Shown one piece after another: positions 38,023 through 47,228 of a stretch of DNA of 64,000 nt (the first letter of the stretch is position 1; each line of letters starts with the position of its first letter). Source of the DNA: Sphingobacterium sp. HMA12 (GTDB taxonomy: Bacteria > Bacteroidota > Bacteroidia > Sphingobacteriales > Sphingobacteriaceae); NCBI RefSeq assembly GCF_002933815.1, contig NZ_BEYR01000001.1, positions 1,116,001-1,180,000 on the forward strand, read 5' to 3'. Made by a program: the position numbers and the translations under genes. The notes under the pieces are model-generated. The model saw only the letters and a list, made by a program, of their open reading frames with translations, had not been told where the DNA came from and made no database searches.

Positions 38023-38799
38023 ATGAAAATAGCAACATACAACATCAATGGTATTAATGGAAGATTACCTGTTTTACTTCGATGGTTGAAAGAAGAATCT
38101 CCAGACATTGTGTGCTTACAAGAATTGAAAGCTCCGCAGGAACGCTTTCCGATAAAAGCCATCAACGATGCCGGTTATCAGGCTGTTTGGCATGGAGAGA
38201 AAAGCTGGAATGGCGTAGCTGTTTTATCGAAGTACGAGATTACCGAAGTGACAAGGGAATTACCTGGCGATAAGGAGGATAGCCATAGCCGGTACCTTGA
38301 AGTCATTATCAACCAGATATTGATCTGCTGTCTTTATCTGCCTAATGGCAATCCCTATCCAGGGCCTAAGTTTGAGTATAAGATGGCTTGGATTAAACGT
38401 TTGATTAAACGGGCAAAAGCATTACTGAAAATGGAGGTTCCGGTGATCATTATAGGTGATTTCAACATTATCCCGACAGAGCAGGATGTATACAAGCCGG
38501 AAAAGTATGTTGAAAATGCGCTATTCCGGATTGAGGCCCGAAAAGCATTTAAACAGCTTATTGGCCAGGGATGGATGGATTCGATCCGAACACTTTTTAA
38601 AGACCAGGAAGTTTATACCTTTTGGGATTATTTGAGAAATGCCTATGGCCGGAACGCCGGGTTACGGCTGGACCATATATTGCTTAGCCCAATGATAGCA
38701 CCACGGTTGTCAGAAGGAGGAATAGACCGTCATGTTCGTGGATGGGAGAAAGCAAGTGATCATGCACCGGTATGGATAATGTTGGACGATAAAAAATAA
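38023..38799 (+). CDS. xth: Exodeoxyribonuclease III (AP endonuclease)
   Basis: 258 aa, exonuclease-endonuclease-phosphatase fold. Conserved Asn8 (TYNINGI), Glu34 (CLQELKAP), GDFNIIPTEQDVY, the WDYLRNAYGRNAGLRLDHIL block and C-terminal SDHAPVW supply the metal-binding and catalytic residues of the ExoIII family. It repairs abasic sites in DNA. Length typical (about 255-268). Second gene after the 85-aa protein. Confidence 0.92.
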   Translation: MKIATYNINGINGRLPVLLRWLKEESPDIVCLQELKAPQERFPIKAINDAGYQAVWHGEKSWNGVAVLSKYEITEVTRELPGDKEDSHSRYLEVIINQILICCLYLPNGNPYPGPKFEYKMAWIKRLIKRAKALLKMEVPVIIIGDFNIIPTEQDVYKPEKYVENALFRIEARKAFKQLIGQGWMDSIRTLFKDQEVYTFWDYLRNAYGRNAGLRLDHILLSPMIAPRLSEGGIDRHVRGWEKASDHAPVWIMLDDKK

Positions 38800-38832
38800 T
38801 TATGGCTGCAAGTAAGAAATCAAAAATGTTCT

Positions 38833-41118
38833 TCATGGATTTACTCGAAACTGAAAAGTAGATTTCCCGAAACTCCCATCATCCGATATACCTTCGACAA
38901 GCCCGTAAAATAGACTGTTAATATCAGAGGTATAAAATTGAAGGGTAGCTTCACCATTCTGGTCCGTAATGATATTCGGAGCCCAAAGCAGTGTATTACG
39001 ATAGTCCGGCGCCGAATCGTGTTGTTTATCATAATCGGGTTCGTAGAATACCTTATGTCGATAGTAGCCTTTTGTTCGAACTACTCCGAACATTTTCATT
39101 AGTTCCGCTTCACTGTGTTTTGGAAACTCATAAACAATATGTTTTGTGTTTGTCGAATTAAAGCTGAAAGGGTGGGAGCTGGGCGGATTAGGACCAGTCC
39201 ATATGATATATGTATTTCCCTCGACAGGCAGTTCGTCACCATCACCGGCTGGACAATTTAACCACGCTCCATGAGCTCGATCAGTATTATTTTGGTATTT
39301 GGCCAAACTGTCCAAGTACCCGATATATTTATCACGAAATGTTTTTTGCTGCCGAGCGCTAATAAGCACTTCTTCCAATTTTATCGAGCGATTGGACAGA
39401 CCTGGCAAGGTGCTGTCTTTGATAAAGGTATCCCTAAATGATTTAAAAGGATATTCAATGCGTTTCCAAGGTTGTATTTTACGGATTTGCTGAAATGGAT
39501 CGAGGATCTTCAATTCCATGTCCTCTGGTTTGCCAAAATGTTTGATATAGACATCTCTACCAATCAGCAGATTCTCGGGCGAAATTTGAAAGATATGGCT
39601 GTTATCCACTTGTACCAATCGGCTTTCTCTCCGGTGGGCATCAAAAAGCATAATCGCTTGCTGGCTTCCTTCCTTTCCTTTCTTTACGGGAAGTAGCTGA
39701 CCCGTGACAATTTCAGAAATTATATCATTAATTTTTAGATTTCTATCAGAAAGGTATGATTCACTCCAATTATAGGAACGCCATCCCTGTGTAAGCAACA
39801 ACAAATCCATTGCTTGGTGACGGTCAGACTTGCTCGCGTCAAAGTAATAGCTTGGGTTATGAATTTTGCCTCTTATCTGATTGGAAATCAGATAATGTGT
39901 CTGTATATCTTTTTGATCTGAGGGATCATTGTATAAACGATCATAGACGACAGCGCCCAATTGAGCAATGACGGGTTTCCCATACTGGTCTTTAGCCTTA
40001 ATTTTTAAACTCAATTTATTCTTTCTACCAGCGTTTTCATTAGAAATTTCTGTGGTGACGATAACCAATTTATTGGGTTTTATATAGACCAATCTTTCGG
40101 CTATGGGGATAATTTTGTTGTTAAAAAGTGTTGCTTCTGAGATACCTGCTGGTACATCGGTCAATGGCAATTTTATTACAGTACTATCTTTAATTTCACC
40201 GGAAGCCATTACAACCGGAAGACCGCGGTTCTGCACCTGCAGATAGAAGCTTTGAGGTCTCCCTACATTGTAAATCTGAAAGGCTAAACTGTCTTCTTGG
40301 TTGGCAATCAATGAAAAAGTCATACCTTCCCGAACAACCTCTGGCAATGAAAAGCTCTTTTTGTTATAAGGGCTTTCTAGCCTAACGCTATAGCTTCGGC
40401 CCGCTGTCGGTATGATCTGAAAACGGCCCATCCCATCATGTATGCTTTTAAAGGAGCCTATTATCTTATCATCCTCATAGATATTTCCCGAAACGTTTAT
40501 TGGATCTCCTTCTCTAGCTGTTGCTTTAAATGCAACGGTATTCCGAACACCGGCAAGCAGAAGGCCTGCTTCTGGAAAAAGGTTGAATTCGGCTATTTCT
40601 TGAAGTGGGGTCTCTATTGCAGCTTTTTTCTTATGTACTTCAAGTTCCTGTATGCTTTTGATGATCTTAATTTTCCGGCCATCTATAAAGCGTTTGGATT
40701 CCCCATTCAGTGAATGGGAAGTATATGCACATAACCAATAAGCACCTTCTCTCAATGCGTTATCGAGATAAATATGGCCGGTACTAATTCCCCCCTCAAT
40801 TGGATATAGCTCTTCCCAAACAACACTGTCCGTTTCCATCTGCACCAATTGTACATATAAGGACTTATCATTTGAGGATAGCAGGAGATGCTTCTGGTCA
40901 ACGGAATAGGCTTTAAACCAGAGATCTTCCATGGTCTCATAAATATCTTTATTGGTACGCAGATAAATCGAGGTACCATTGTCCTTCGCAGCCAAGCTCT
41001 CCAGTTTCTTTGCCAAGGAATCTATTACAGTTCTTGCATCTTGTGCATAGAGTAAATGAGCTGAAAACTGCCATATAAAAACCAGAAAAATGATCAAGTT
41101 TCTTTTCGCTATAGTCAT
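38833..41118 (-). CDS. Large secreted MG2-domain (Ig-fold) protein
   Basis: 761 aa with a signal peptide ending near SAHLLYAQ. N-terminal MG2-like macroglobulin domain (SIYLRTNKDIYETMEDLWFK), further Ig-like strands, and a C-terminal FYTSDINSLFYGLVEGIS block typical of a Bacteroidota family that is often mis-annotated as TonB-dependent receptor plug-like because of its partial plug similarity. No thioester motif. Probably envelope-associated; role unknown. Monocistronic. Confidence 0.75.
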   Translation of the reverse strand: MTIAKRNLIIFLVFIWQFSAHLLYAQDARTVIDSLAKKLESLAAKDNGTSIYLRTNKDIYETMEDLWFKAYSVDQKHLLLSSNDKSLYVQLVQMETDSVVWEELYPIEGGISTGHIYLDNALREGAYWLCAYTSHSLNGESKRFIDGRKIKIIKSIQELEVHKKKAAIETPLQEIAEFNLFPEAGLLLAGVRNTVAFKATAREGDPINVSGNIYEDDKIIGSFKSIHDGMGRFQIIPTAGRSYSVRLESPYNKKSFSLPEVVREGMTFSLIANQEDSLAFQIYNVGRPQSFYLQVQNRGLPVVMASGEIKDSTVIKLPLTDVPAGISEATLFNNKIIPIAERLVYIKPNKLVIVTTEISNENAGRKNKLSLKIKAKDQYGKPVIAQLGAVVYDRLYNDPSDQKDIQTHYLISNQIRGKIHNPSYYFDASKSDRHQAMDLLLLTQGWRSYNWSESYLSDRNLKINDIISEIVTGQLLPVKKGKEGSQQAIMLFDAHRRESRLVQVDNSHIFQISPENLLIGRDVYIKHFGKPEDMELKILDPFQQIRKIQPWKRIEYPFKSFRDTFIKDSTLPGLSNRSIKLEEVLISARQQKTFRDKYIGYLDSLAKYQNNTDRAHGAWLNCPAGDGDELPVEGNTYIIWTGPNPPSSHPFSFNSTNTKHIVYEFPKHSEAELMKMFGVVRTKGYYRHKVFYEPDYDKQHDSAPDYRNTLLWAPNIITDQNGEATLQFYTSDINSLFYGLVEGISDDGSFGKSTFQFRVNP

Positions 41119-41319
41119 TGAGTTCAGTTTTAGGCATATAATTATTGAAATTATTTGCTTTTTCCTCCTGTTATTTGCTTCTCTATTGTATTCTTTTATC
41201 TATTCGAATTTAAGTAAATATTCCTCCTCATTATTGACTCGCAAATCTGGAAACTTAAGATTACATAAAGTGCCCAATTCCTCGCCAAAAGTTAGTTCTA
41301 GCTTTGTGATTTCTTCAAT

Positions 41320-41727
41320 TTAATGATCACCTCCAGAATAGATCCACATCGGCTCTGTTTGACCGGCTCGTTCAAAACCGTTCTTTTTATAAAAGTCGAT
41401 AGCTTTACCGTCAGCAGTAAGCATCTGCATATGAAAACTCTTATAAATCTCTTGCATTTTATCCATGATTAAGCGACCAACCCCTTTGCCTTGATAGGAG
41501 GGTAGCACCAGTAGATGCGGATAATATACCACCAGATATCCATCGGAAATGGCATTCCCTAGGCCCACTAATGTTGTACCATCCCATGCAGTAACCAAAG
41601 AATGCGAATTTAAGAGTGCTTTCATCAGTAATTCTGGTTTTTCGGCTGCACTCCATTTATTAGCTTGGTAAAGTTGCAGAATGTCGTTTGCATTCAAATT
41701 TCTATTAACACTAAGGGCTATGTTCAT
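41320..41727 (-). CDS. GNAT family N-acetyltransferase
   Basis: 135 aa, a small single GNAT domain: acetyl-CoA loop PSYQGKGVGRLIMDKM at about 78-93, the strand HLLVLP before it and the end FYKKNGFERAG typical for the fold. Unknown acceptor. Second copy at 57820 is frameshifted. About 90 bases downstream of the DUF7660 gene on the same strand. Confidence 0.88.
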   Translation of the reverse strand: MNIALSVNRNLNANDILQLYQANKWSAAEKPELLMKALLNSHSLVTAWDGTTLVGLGNAISDGYLVVYYPHLLVLPSYQGKGVGRLIMDKMQEIYKSFHMQMLTADGKAIDFYKKNGFERAGQTEPMWIYSGGDH

Positions 41728-41815
41728 ATATTATTCTGTAGTTTTGGTATGTATACTTAAGTAAATGTTCGTTGTAAATATGCGAACATGTGAAAATCGA
41801 AGTTTATGCTTAATA

Positions 41816-42052
41816 TTACTCGTAAACTTTAGCTCCCTTGAAAATATCAGCAAATGTTGACCATGCAGCTTTTCCAGCATCTACATTTGCATCTGTATTC
41901 TCATAATACCCTTGGATATCTTCTGTATATGTCGCCAAAGCTTCCAGAAAGTCGGGTAAGGTTTTGTTTTCCCAAGTTTCAGGATGTTGGAGCAAATCCT
42001 GACGTAGAAGATCAAGAAATTTAATAAAACTCGTTCTGTCTCTTACTTTCAA
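41816..42052 (-). CDS. DUF7660-like protein (copy B)
   Basis: 78 aa, start TTG (42052): no ATG is available in frame, because the DNA upstream of this codon is replaced by the cassette's spacer; copy C1 at 58315 retains an ATG start with a 9-residue leader. Domain as in the other copies (FIKFLDLLRQDLLQH, WENKTLPDFLEALATY, TEDIQGYY). Unknown role, probably cytosolic. Divergent from the membrane gene at 42356. Confidence 0.7.
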   Translation of the reverse strand: MKVRDRTSFIKFLDLLRQDLLQHPETWENKTLPDFLEALATYTEDIQGYYENTDANVDAGKAAWSTFADIFKGAKVYE

Positions 42053-42355
42053 TTCGTACGTGCATTTAATTAATCAGCTAATTAAAGCTGAGTTTAAAAT
42101 AGTGATTCATTTAGAAAAATAAAAATCAATCTAAAAATATATGCTTTAAATATTTTTTCACGTCAGAGATTTCGATAACTGTCATTTGAGCAAGAAACCA
42201 TCATACGGGAACTTATTAGCATTATTTATGTAACAATCTGGTTAATTAAACTTCAGTTTTATTAACTTTCGATAGATAATATTTATCTTTAAACAGAAGC
42301 TATTTATCCTATACAGTGAATTTTAGTTTCTCCATATTAACCAATGACTTAATTT

Positions 42356-43090
42356 ATGCGTATTATACAACAATTTAGGATTTATTCACACGAGAAATTT
42401 GAAAGTCTAGTTTTTATAGGTGCTTTCTTGGCTCTACTTCTTCACGCTATAAGTTTTATGTTTTTTAATCAATACACAGCTTTGCTCTATGGGCTGTTTT
42501 CTGGATTAGTATTGGTTCTTTTTTTTAAAAATTGGCGGACTGAATATCTCATGAGCAAATATGTAAAGGCGTTTTTAACATTTTTGGTAGTGCTAGAATT
42601 TGCTTTTATGCTATATGATCAAGTCCATCTGAAAGATGATTGGTACTTTCTACCATGGGCGGCTCTGTTAGGTGGAGTTGTGATGGTAGTCAGTAGTATC
42701 TTAATCATATTCAAAAAGATCACTATCCGAGATACATTTTTGAAATTCTTTTATGTAAGTGTTATTTTTCTCTTTTCAACAGTCTATTCCTATGGGCTCT
42801 TATCCCTTATAAATATTTTTAACGCGCGGCAATTCGTTACATGGGAGCGTGCTAAGGTGGATTTACCATCCTGGGTAATTACTTTTGGAGGAAATTACAA
42901 CGATGCTGTATTTGAGAACAAAGAATGGGGAAATCGGATGATGAATCTATTTTTTATGAAATGGAAAGGTGATTTTCCGCATCCACCTATGACTGCCGAA
43001 GTAAAAGTTTTTAAAGGCAACCTAGGGAAAGATTATATGCTCAAAACGTATGATGAAGATGAAAAAAACGACGCAAGGCAAATCGACTAA
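42356..43090 (+). CDS. Five-TM membrane protein of unknown function
   Basis: 244 aa: hydrophobic helices at about residues 17-35, 39-56, 66-85, 92-113 and 122-143, then a soluble C-terminal 95 residues rich in aromatic and charged residues (WVITFGGNYNDAVFENKEWG). No family recognised. Copy C at 59744 differs at only five residues. Its stop lies one base before the ATG of the desulfurase stub, so translation coupling is likely. The ~300-base spacer to the divergent DUF7660 gene is conserved in all three cassette copies. Confidence 0.7.
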   Translation: MRIIQQFRIYSHEKFESLVFIGAFLALLLHAISFMFFNQYTALLYGLFSGLVLVLFFKNWRTEYLMSKYVKAFLTFLVVLEFAFMLYDQVHLKDDWYFLPWAALLGGVVMVVSSILIIFKKITIRDTFLKFFYVSVIFLFSTVYSYGLLSLINIFNARQFVTWERAKVDLPSWVITFGGNYNDAVFENKEWGNRMMNLFFMKWKGDFPHPPMTAEVKVFKGNLGKDYMLKTYDEDEKNDARQID

Positions 43091-43091
43091 T

Positions 43092-43226
43092 ATGGACAAG
43101 TTTATTTATCTTGACAACAACGCATCCACTCCAATGGATGCTATGGGCTTAGCCGAAATGATGCCCTATCTAACAGATAAGTATGGTAACGCAGCAAGTA
43201 GTCACAGCACGCCCTGCTGTTGCTAG
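43092..43226 (+). pseudogene. Cysteine desulfurase N-terminal stub (copy B)
   Basis: 44 codons starting MDKFIYLDNNASTPMDAMGL, the usual N-terminus of IscS/NifS/DndA-type PLP-dependent desulfurases (YLDNNATTP), to YGNAASSHS, then TPCCC and TAG. All PLP-binding and catalytic residues are missing. Copy C has the same length and stop. A hairpin (GATGAA/TTCATC with flanking TTTTTCG/CGAAAAA) follows. The repeated, same-length stub may be a pseudogene fixed before duplication or a short expressed peptide. Confidence 0.7.
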
Positions 43227-43359
43227 GCAAACCAGCTTTTTCGTCGTGATGAATTGTATGTTCATCGAAAAACAGCATCGTTCACGCGTAGAAAATAGTA
43301 GATTAGCCATGCTATTTAAGCGATAGATACCAAAATAGACAGACATATTATATATAACT

Positions 43360-44010
43360 ATGATGACTGATCAAATTAAGCTACAACAATTGGCTGCGAT
43401 AATGGATGTGCTGCAGCTGGCTGAGAAATTAAAGTTCGAACTACGGCATAGTTGGTTGTCCAATGGGCGGCAGGAGAGTGTTGCCGAGCATACGTGGCGC
43501 ATGTCGCTGATGGCTATATTGATTGAGCCGCTTTTGGATCAGAAGGTAGATTTAGCCCGTCTGTTAAAAATGATAATTATCCACGACCTTGTTGAAGTAG
43601 AAGCAGGAGACGTCTCCGTATTGGATCAGATCCGCAATCCGGAGATCAGAAAGATCAAACAGCAAAATGAAGAACAGGCCATTCTCAAGATCAGGCAGAT
43701 GCTGGCAACAAGTAACGGACAAGAGATCTATGATCTTTTCTATGAATTTGAAGAGAAGAAAACCTTCGAAGCCAAGGTCGCCAATGCCATTGACAAGTTA
43801 GAGGTACAGCTACAGCACAATCATGCTGATATCTCTACCTGGGAAGAAGTTGAGTATGATCTTTCTTTTGTAATCGGCAAACATGTCCAATTTGACAAGA
43901 CCTTTGTCCTGTTAAAGGATTTAATCGAGCAACAGGCCTCGCAGAAATTGGAAAAGGCCGGGTTGAATGTCTCGGAGATTCGTGCGCGCGCGATCTCGAC
44001 TTTTAACTAG
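43360..44010 (+). CDS. HD-domain hydrolase (YfbR-like)
   Basis: 216 aa. HD superfamily metal site: Arg37, His44 (VAEHTWRM), His75-Asp76 (IIIHDLVE) and Glu81-Asp84 (EAGD), pattern as in YfbR-like 5'-nucleotidases/HD_3 proteins that act on deoxynucleoside monophosphates. The C-terminal 80 residues are helical (FEAKVANAIDKLEVQLQHNH). Possible nucleotide-clearing role. In the cassette it follows the membrane gene and the desulfurase stub after a 133-base gap. Copy C at 60748 is nearly identical. Confidence 0.82.
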   Translation: MMTDQIKLQQLAAIMDVLQLAEKLKFELRHSWLSNGRQESVAEHTWRMSLMAILIEPLLDQKVDLARLLKMIIIHDLVEVEAGDVSVLDQIRNPEIRKIKQQNEEQAILKIRQMLATSNGQEIYDLFYEFEEKKTFEAKVANAIDKLEVQLQHNHADISTWEEVEYDLSFVIGKHVQFDKTFVLLKDLIEQQASQKLEKAGLNVSEIRARAISTFN

Positions 44011-44319
44011 GGGAGGTATCTATCTGTCATAGCTGGGGTAGAGATCAGTAGGTGGGGTTATTTTTGATATAAATATGATCTTTTCGAAATCAATATGAAT
44101 TACGAGCTTCATTTTGGAAAAACCAAGAACCATTGATATCTTTTGACGAATTACCTATATTTAAGAACTAGACGCAACCGAATTGAAGCTGTAATCGTTT
44201 TTCTGCGAATTACAGATACTTAGTATCGCAGATGCTGGAAGTAGAAATGAATGGCCACCTGTATATTTGATATGGATTCAACCAAACCAAAATCAGCAAC
44301 AATTGGTACTTAGAAGCTA
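44011..44319. other. Intergenic region, end of cassette B
   Basis: 309 bases without a gene. The first 70 match the end of cassette C (TAGGGGAGG, then GATCAGTAGGT and TTATTTTTGATAT). The rest is unique and carries the promoter of the Crp-like gene; no clear box seen. Confidence 0.5.
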
Positions 44320-44892
44320 ATGGAAGATAAATATAATTTGTTAAAAGAACATATAGAGAAAGTCGTTACACTTACTGAAGATGAATTTGCATTTGTAAAA
44401 GAATGTTTCATTCACAAGCAGTATAAAAAATCCGAATGTATTTTTAGAGAGGGCGATAGCGTAAACTATATCTACTTTGTATTGTCCGGTCTTCTCAAAT
44501 TTTATTATACGGACGATAATGCTAAGCAACATATTGTTTCATTTGCAATGGAGGATTGGTGGGAAACAGATGTTTCGGCCTTTTATACAAGTGGAAAAGC
44601 TTCATTTACTTTGGAATGTCTTGAGGACACAGCGTTACTTTGTCTATCGCTGGAAAATTTTGAATGTTTGTGCGACAGTCTTCAAAAGATGGAGCGCTTT
44701 TTCCTCCGTAAATCAATTGCCGGCCATATCGGTTCACAGCAACGGATCTTGTCATTTTTAACCTTGGGAGCAAAAGAAAGATATGAGCAGTTGATAAAAA
44801 GAAATCTAGCTTTGGTACAACGAATTCCAAAATTGTTGCTTGCTTCTTACCTAGGCGTATCTAGGGAGACATTAAGCCGTCTGTTCTCTTGA
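44320..44892 (+). CDS. Crp/Fnr family regulator
   Basis: 190 aa: cyclic-nucleotide-binding-like beta roll (FREGDSVNYIYFVLSGLLKF) and C-terminal winged HTH with recognition helix LGVSRETLSRLFS. The protein stops in or just after that helix, where relatives continue with about 5-8 residues (RIRKKI-like), so it may be slightly shortened. No Cys cluster for an iron-sulfur centre. Ligand unknown. 82 bases from the RidA gene, probably its regulator. Confidence 0.85.
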   Translation: MEDKYNLLKEHIEKVVTLTEDEFAFVKECFIHKQYKKSECIFREGDSVNYIYFVLSGLLKFYYTDDNAKQHIVSFAMEDWWETDVSAFYTSGKASFTLECLEDTALLCLSLENFECLCDSLQKMERFFLRKSIAGHIGSQQRILSFLTLGAKERYEQLIKRNLALVQRIPKLLLASYLGVSRETLSRLFS

Positions 44893-44973
44893 TTGATTTA
44901 TTTAATTGTGAGGTTTGTCACACGGCTGAATGTAAAAATATCTTGAGCTTTGTCTCATAATAATTTTACAGCG

Positions 44974-45363
44974 ATGGAAAAGAAAGTAATCAATCCTTGG
45001 AACTGGCAGGATGCCAGAAATTATGTGCAGGCAGTTGAAGTTAAACATGTAGATTCAACTTTATATGTATCGGGACAGTGTGCCATTAGTGAAGATGGAA
45101 TATCGAGTAATGCCGGTATGAGAACGCAGATTTTTCATACTATTGAAAATCTTGAAAAAGTAATTCAATCAAGTGGATATGAAGCTCGACATCTCGTTCG
45201 TTTGAATATCTACACGACCGACTCTACAGCATTATTTGAAAACTTTGATGTGATTCAAAATTGGCTCACTAAAAATAAAGTAAAACAAACAAGTACAGTT
45301 CTTGAAGTCAAGACATTGTTTGAAACTTTAAAGGTAGAACTAGAAGCAACTCTGGTTAAATAA
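44974..45363 (+). CDS. RidA family protein
   Basis: 129 aa from ATG 44974 (MEKKVINPWNWQDARNYVQ). RidA/YjgF-like fold with TLYVSGQCAISEDGI, the catalytic-type region LVRLNIYTTDSTALFENF and the end TLKVELEATLVK. Typical RidA Arg105 is replaced here by residues of an atypical subfamily, so deaminase action on imines is not certain. Followed by a strong terminator. Confidence 0.85.
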   Translation: MEKKVINPWNWQDARNYVQAVEVKHVDSTLYVSGQCAISEDGISSNAGMRTQIFHTIENLEKVIQSSGYEARHLVRLNIYTTDSTALFENFDVIQNWLTKNKVKQTSTVLEVKTLFETLKVELEATLVK

Positions 45364-45364
45364 T

Positions 45365-45419
45365 TTCAGATATAAAAAAATGGCAATAGCTCTCTATTTG
45401 CCATTTTTTTATATCTGAA
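45365..45419. terminator. Strong intrinsic terminator
   Basis: Perfect 22-bp stem (left arm 45365-45386, right arm 45398-45419) with an 11-base loop containing a T7 run in the right arm. Ends the Crp-RidA unit. Confidence 0.85.
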
Positions 45420-45482
45420 TAACGGCACTTTATTGGCCAGTTATTTTAATGATGGTTTAGTTCATATATCATTGAAGTATTA

Positions 45483-45770
45483 TTATTCATTATGCACATA
45501 TTTGAAACCATAGAGATTATGTGTCGCAGTAATCAGCATATTCTCTACGCTCCGGGATTTCAGGTCTGTCAGGATTCCCATCCAAAAACTGGCACTTTCA
45601 TTCTTGCCCAGCCACATAGCCAGAACTTCTTTATAGCCATTCCTGTTCAGGCCTACAGCAAGATAAATTGTTTTACTGACCACTTTAGAGTTCTTCCTGA
45701 TCTTAAAACAATTCCATCCAGACAATCAGATATACATTGTCCAGAGCGTCGATTTTAGGAGTCTCCGTAT
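45483..45770 (-). pseudogene. IS256-family transposase fragment
   Basis: About 80 codons (IRKNSKVVSKTIYLAVGLNR, then GYKEVLAMWLGKNESASFWM) from the middle of an IS256-type transposase. A one-base loss near 45725 puts the preceding LDNVYLIVWM out of frame and the far end diverges after ITATHNL. The DDE residues are incomplete. Same family as the C-terminal fragment at 50545. Confidence 0.8.
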
Positions 45771-45853
45771 AGCTTTCTCTACTAAGTGTTTAGCTTCCAA
45801 TTTTTTACTATTAGCGATAGGTATATATGATAAATGGCAAAAGCAACAAATGA

Positions 45854-46003
45854 AAGACCTATATAGCTAATAATACAAGCTATTCATATGTTTACGATAA
45901 TTACGGAAATTGGATTGAACAAAAACAAATTATTAAAAGAAATCCTAAGGACGAATTTGAAGGTGGGCTTTTAATAAAAAGAAAAATCGAATATTATGAA
46001 TAA
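45854..46003 (+). pseudogene. C-terminal fragment with YDxYGNW motif
   Basis: 49 open codons ending SYVYDNYGNWIEQKQIIKR ... LIKRKIEYYE and stop. This ending resembles the tails of secreted Bacteroidota proteins with YD-x-x-GNW repeats (RHS-like wording), but only the end is left and no start is present. Directly upstream of the Rpn gene. Confidence 0.45.
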
Positions 46004-46150
46004 GCATGTCCGAAATTGATTGTAATCTTTCTATTTATTAGTTGGACAGATGGCACCCAATTATTGATTTACCCTAATATTTATTTGCTAATTATTTTAG
46101 TTTTTCGATTTATTGTTATATATTTGACTGATAACCAGTTGACAAAAATT

Positions 46151-47134
46151 ATGGCAAGATCAAAAAAACACCTTGGTAAGTATGTAGATCCGCGTACCGA
46201 TTTCGGTTGGAAATTTTACTTCGGTAGAGAGGACAACAAAGTCTTACTAATTGAATTTCTCAATAGCTTGTTTCAGGGAGAGAAGATAATTTCAGATCTG
46301 AGATACAAGCCTGTAGAGCATGATGGCGATTATGAAGAAATGCGTCGCGTTGTATTCGATTTACATTGTATGAGCAGCGATGGCGAGGTTTTCATCATCG
46401 AGATGCAGCAGCTCTTCCAGGAGTTTTTTAAAGATCGCGCCGTGTATTATACCTCGCGTCTCATCAATAAGCAATTAGCGCGAGGAAAGAAGGGCAGTGA
46501 TTATTACCTGCCGGAAGTTTACTTTATCGGTATTCTGGAGTTTAATATGGATGCAAATGGAAGTTCTGGTGTAACCCGTATCACAGAGCATCCTTATTTT
46601 TATGATGTCGCGCTTTGTGACAAATTGACCAAAGAAATATTTTATGATAAATTGGGATATAAGATGATTTCGCTTCCCCTGTTTAATAAACAGCCAGAGG
46701 AACTAAAGACAGTTATGGATCAGTGGTTGTACTTACTTAAACACTTGAGTACCATGGATAGATTGCCAACATTTTTGGATAAAAGAATATTTGGTCTTAT
46801 CTTTGAGATAGGAGAGATAGGTAAATTAACGGAGGAGGAACTAATGTCATACGAGGCAAGTTTAAAACATAAGCGTGATGCTGAGAGCGCATTCAATTCG
46901 GCCAAGAAATCTGGAGAAGCTTTAGGTCACGCTAAAGGTCTAGCAGAAGGTAAAGCTAAAGGTCTAGCAGAAGGTCTAGCAGAAGGTAAAGCTAAAGGTC
47001 TAGCGGAAGGTAAGGCTGAAGGGGAGCGCAAAAAAGCTCTTGAGACTGCTAAAGCATTTAAGGAAATGGGGCTACCTATAGCTGATATTGCTAGGGGCAC
47101 AGGACTCTCTGTTGAAGAGGTCGAAAAGCTCTAG
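46151..47134 (+). CDS. Rpn family PD-(D/E)XK nuclease / transposase-like
   Basis: 327 aa from ATG 46151; the frame extends to 46016 but the added residues are a spurious hydrophobic stretch. Core residues Asp70 (VVFDLHC) and Glu84-x-Gln86 (IIEMQQL); opening DPRTDFGWKFYFGREDNKVL as in the family. The tail has imperfect tandem repeats of AKGLAEG units (about 260-300), DNA repeats that could vary in number. Distant paralogue of the gene at 26237. It lies about 2 kb beyond cassette copy B. Confidence 0.87.
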   Translation: MARSKKHLGKYVDPRTDFGWKFYFGREDNKVLLIEFLNSLFQGEKIISDLRYKPVEHDGDYEEMRRVVFDLHCMSSDGEVFIIEMQQLFQEFFKDRAVYYTSRLINKQLARGKKGSDYYLPEVYFIGILEFNMDANGSSGVTRITEHPYFYDVALCDKLTKEIFYDKLGYKMISLPLFNKQPEELKTVMDQWLYLLKHLSTMDRLPTFLDKRIFGLIFEIGEIGKLTEEELMSYEASLKHKRDAESAFNSAKKSGEALGHAKGLAEGKAKGLAEGLAEGKAKGLAEGKAEGERKKALETAKAFKEMGLPIADIARGTGLSVEEVEKL

Positions 47135-47228
47135 TACACCAGGGCCGGCATGCCTATAGATGAAACCTTTCTTGCAGCAGGAACCATAGCATGCATACCA
47201 AGCTTTTTCGTTTAAGTTTTCCATTTCT

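Larger units (their letters stand above)
41320..44080. repeat. Mosaic cassette copy B (most complete)
   Basis: GNAT, DUF7660 (minus), divergent membrane gene, desulfurase stub, HD gene (plus). The first 730 bases match 57820-58550 of copy C, and from the 5' end of the DUF7660 gene onward it matches 59447-61435, which is interrupted in copy C by other genes. Copy A shares only the second part. Confidence 0.85.

Noticed and set aside
46016..46150. N-terminal extension of the second Rpn protein
   Set aside because: The extra 45 residues are hydrophobic and absent from the related protein at 26237, which begins at the same place as MARSKK.
46930..47020. Repeat units considered as a CRISPR-like array
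   Set aside because: The repeats are in frame, of variable length, without unique spacers, and code for a helical protein linker.
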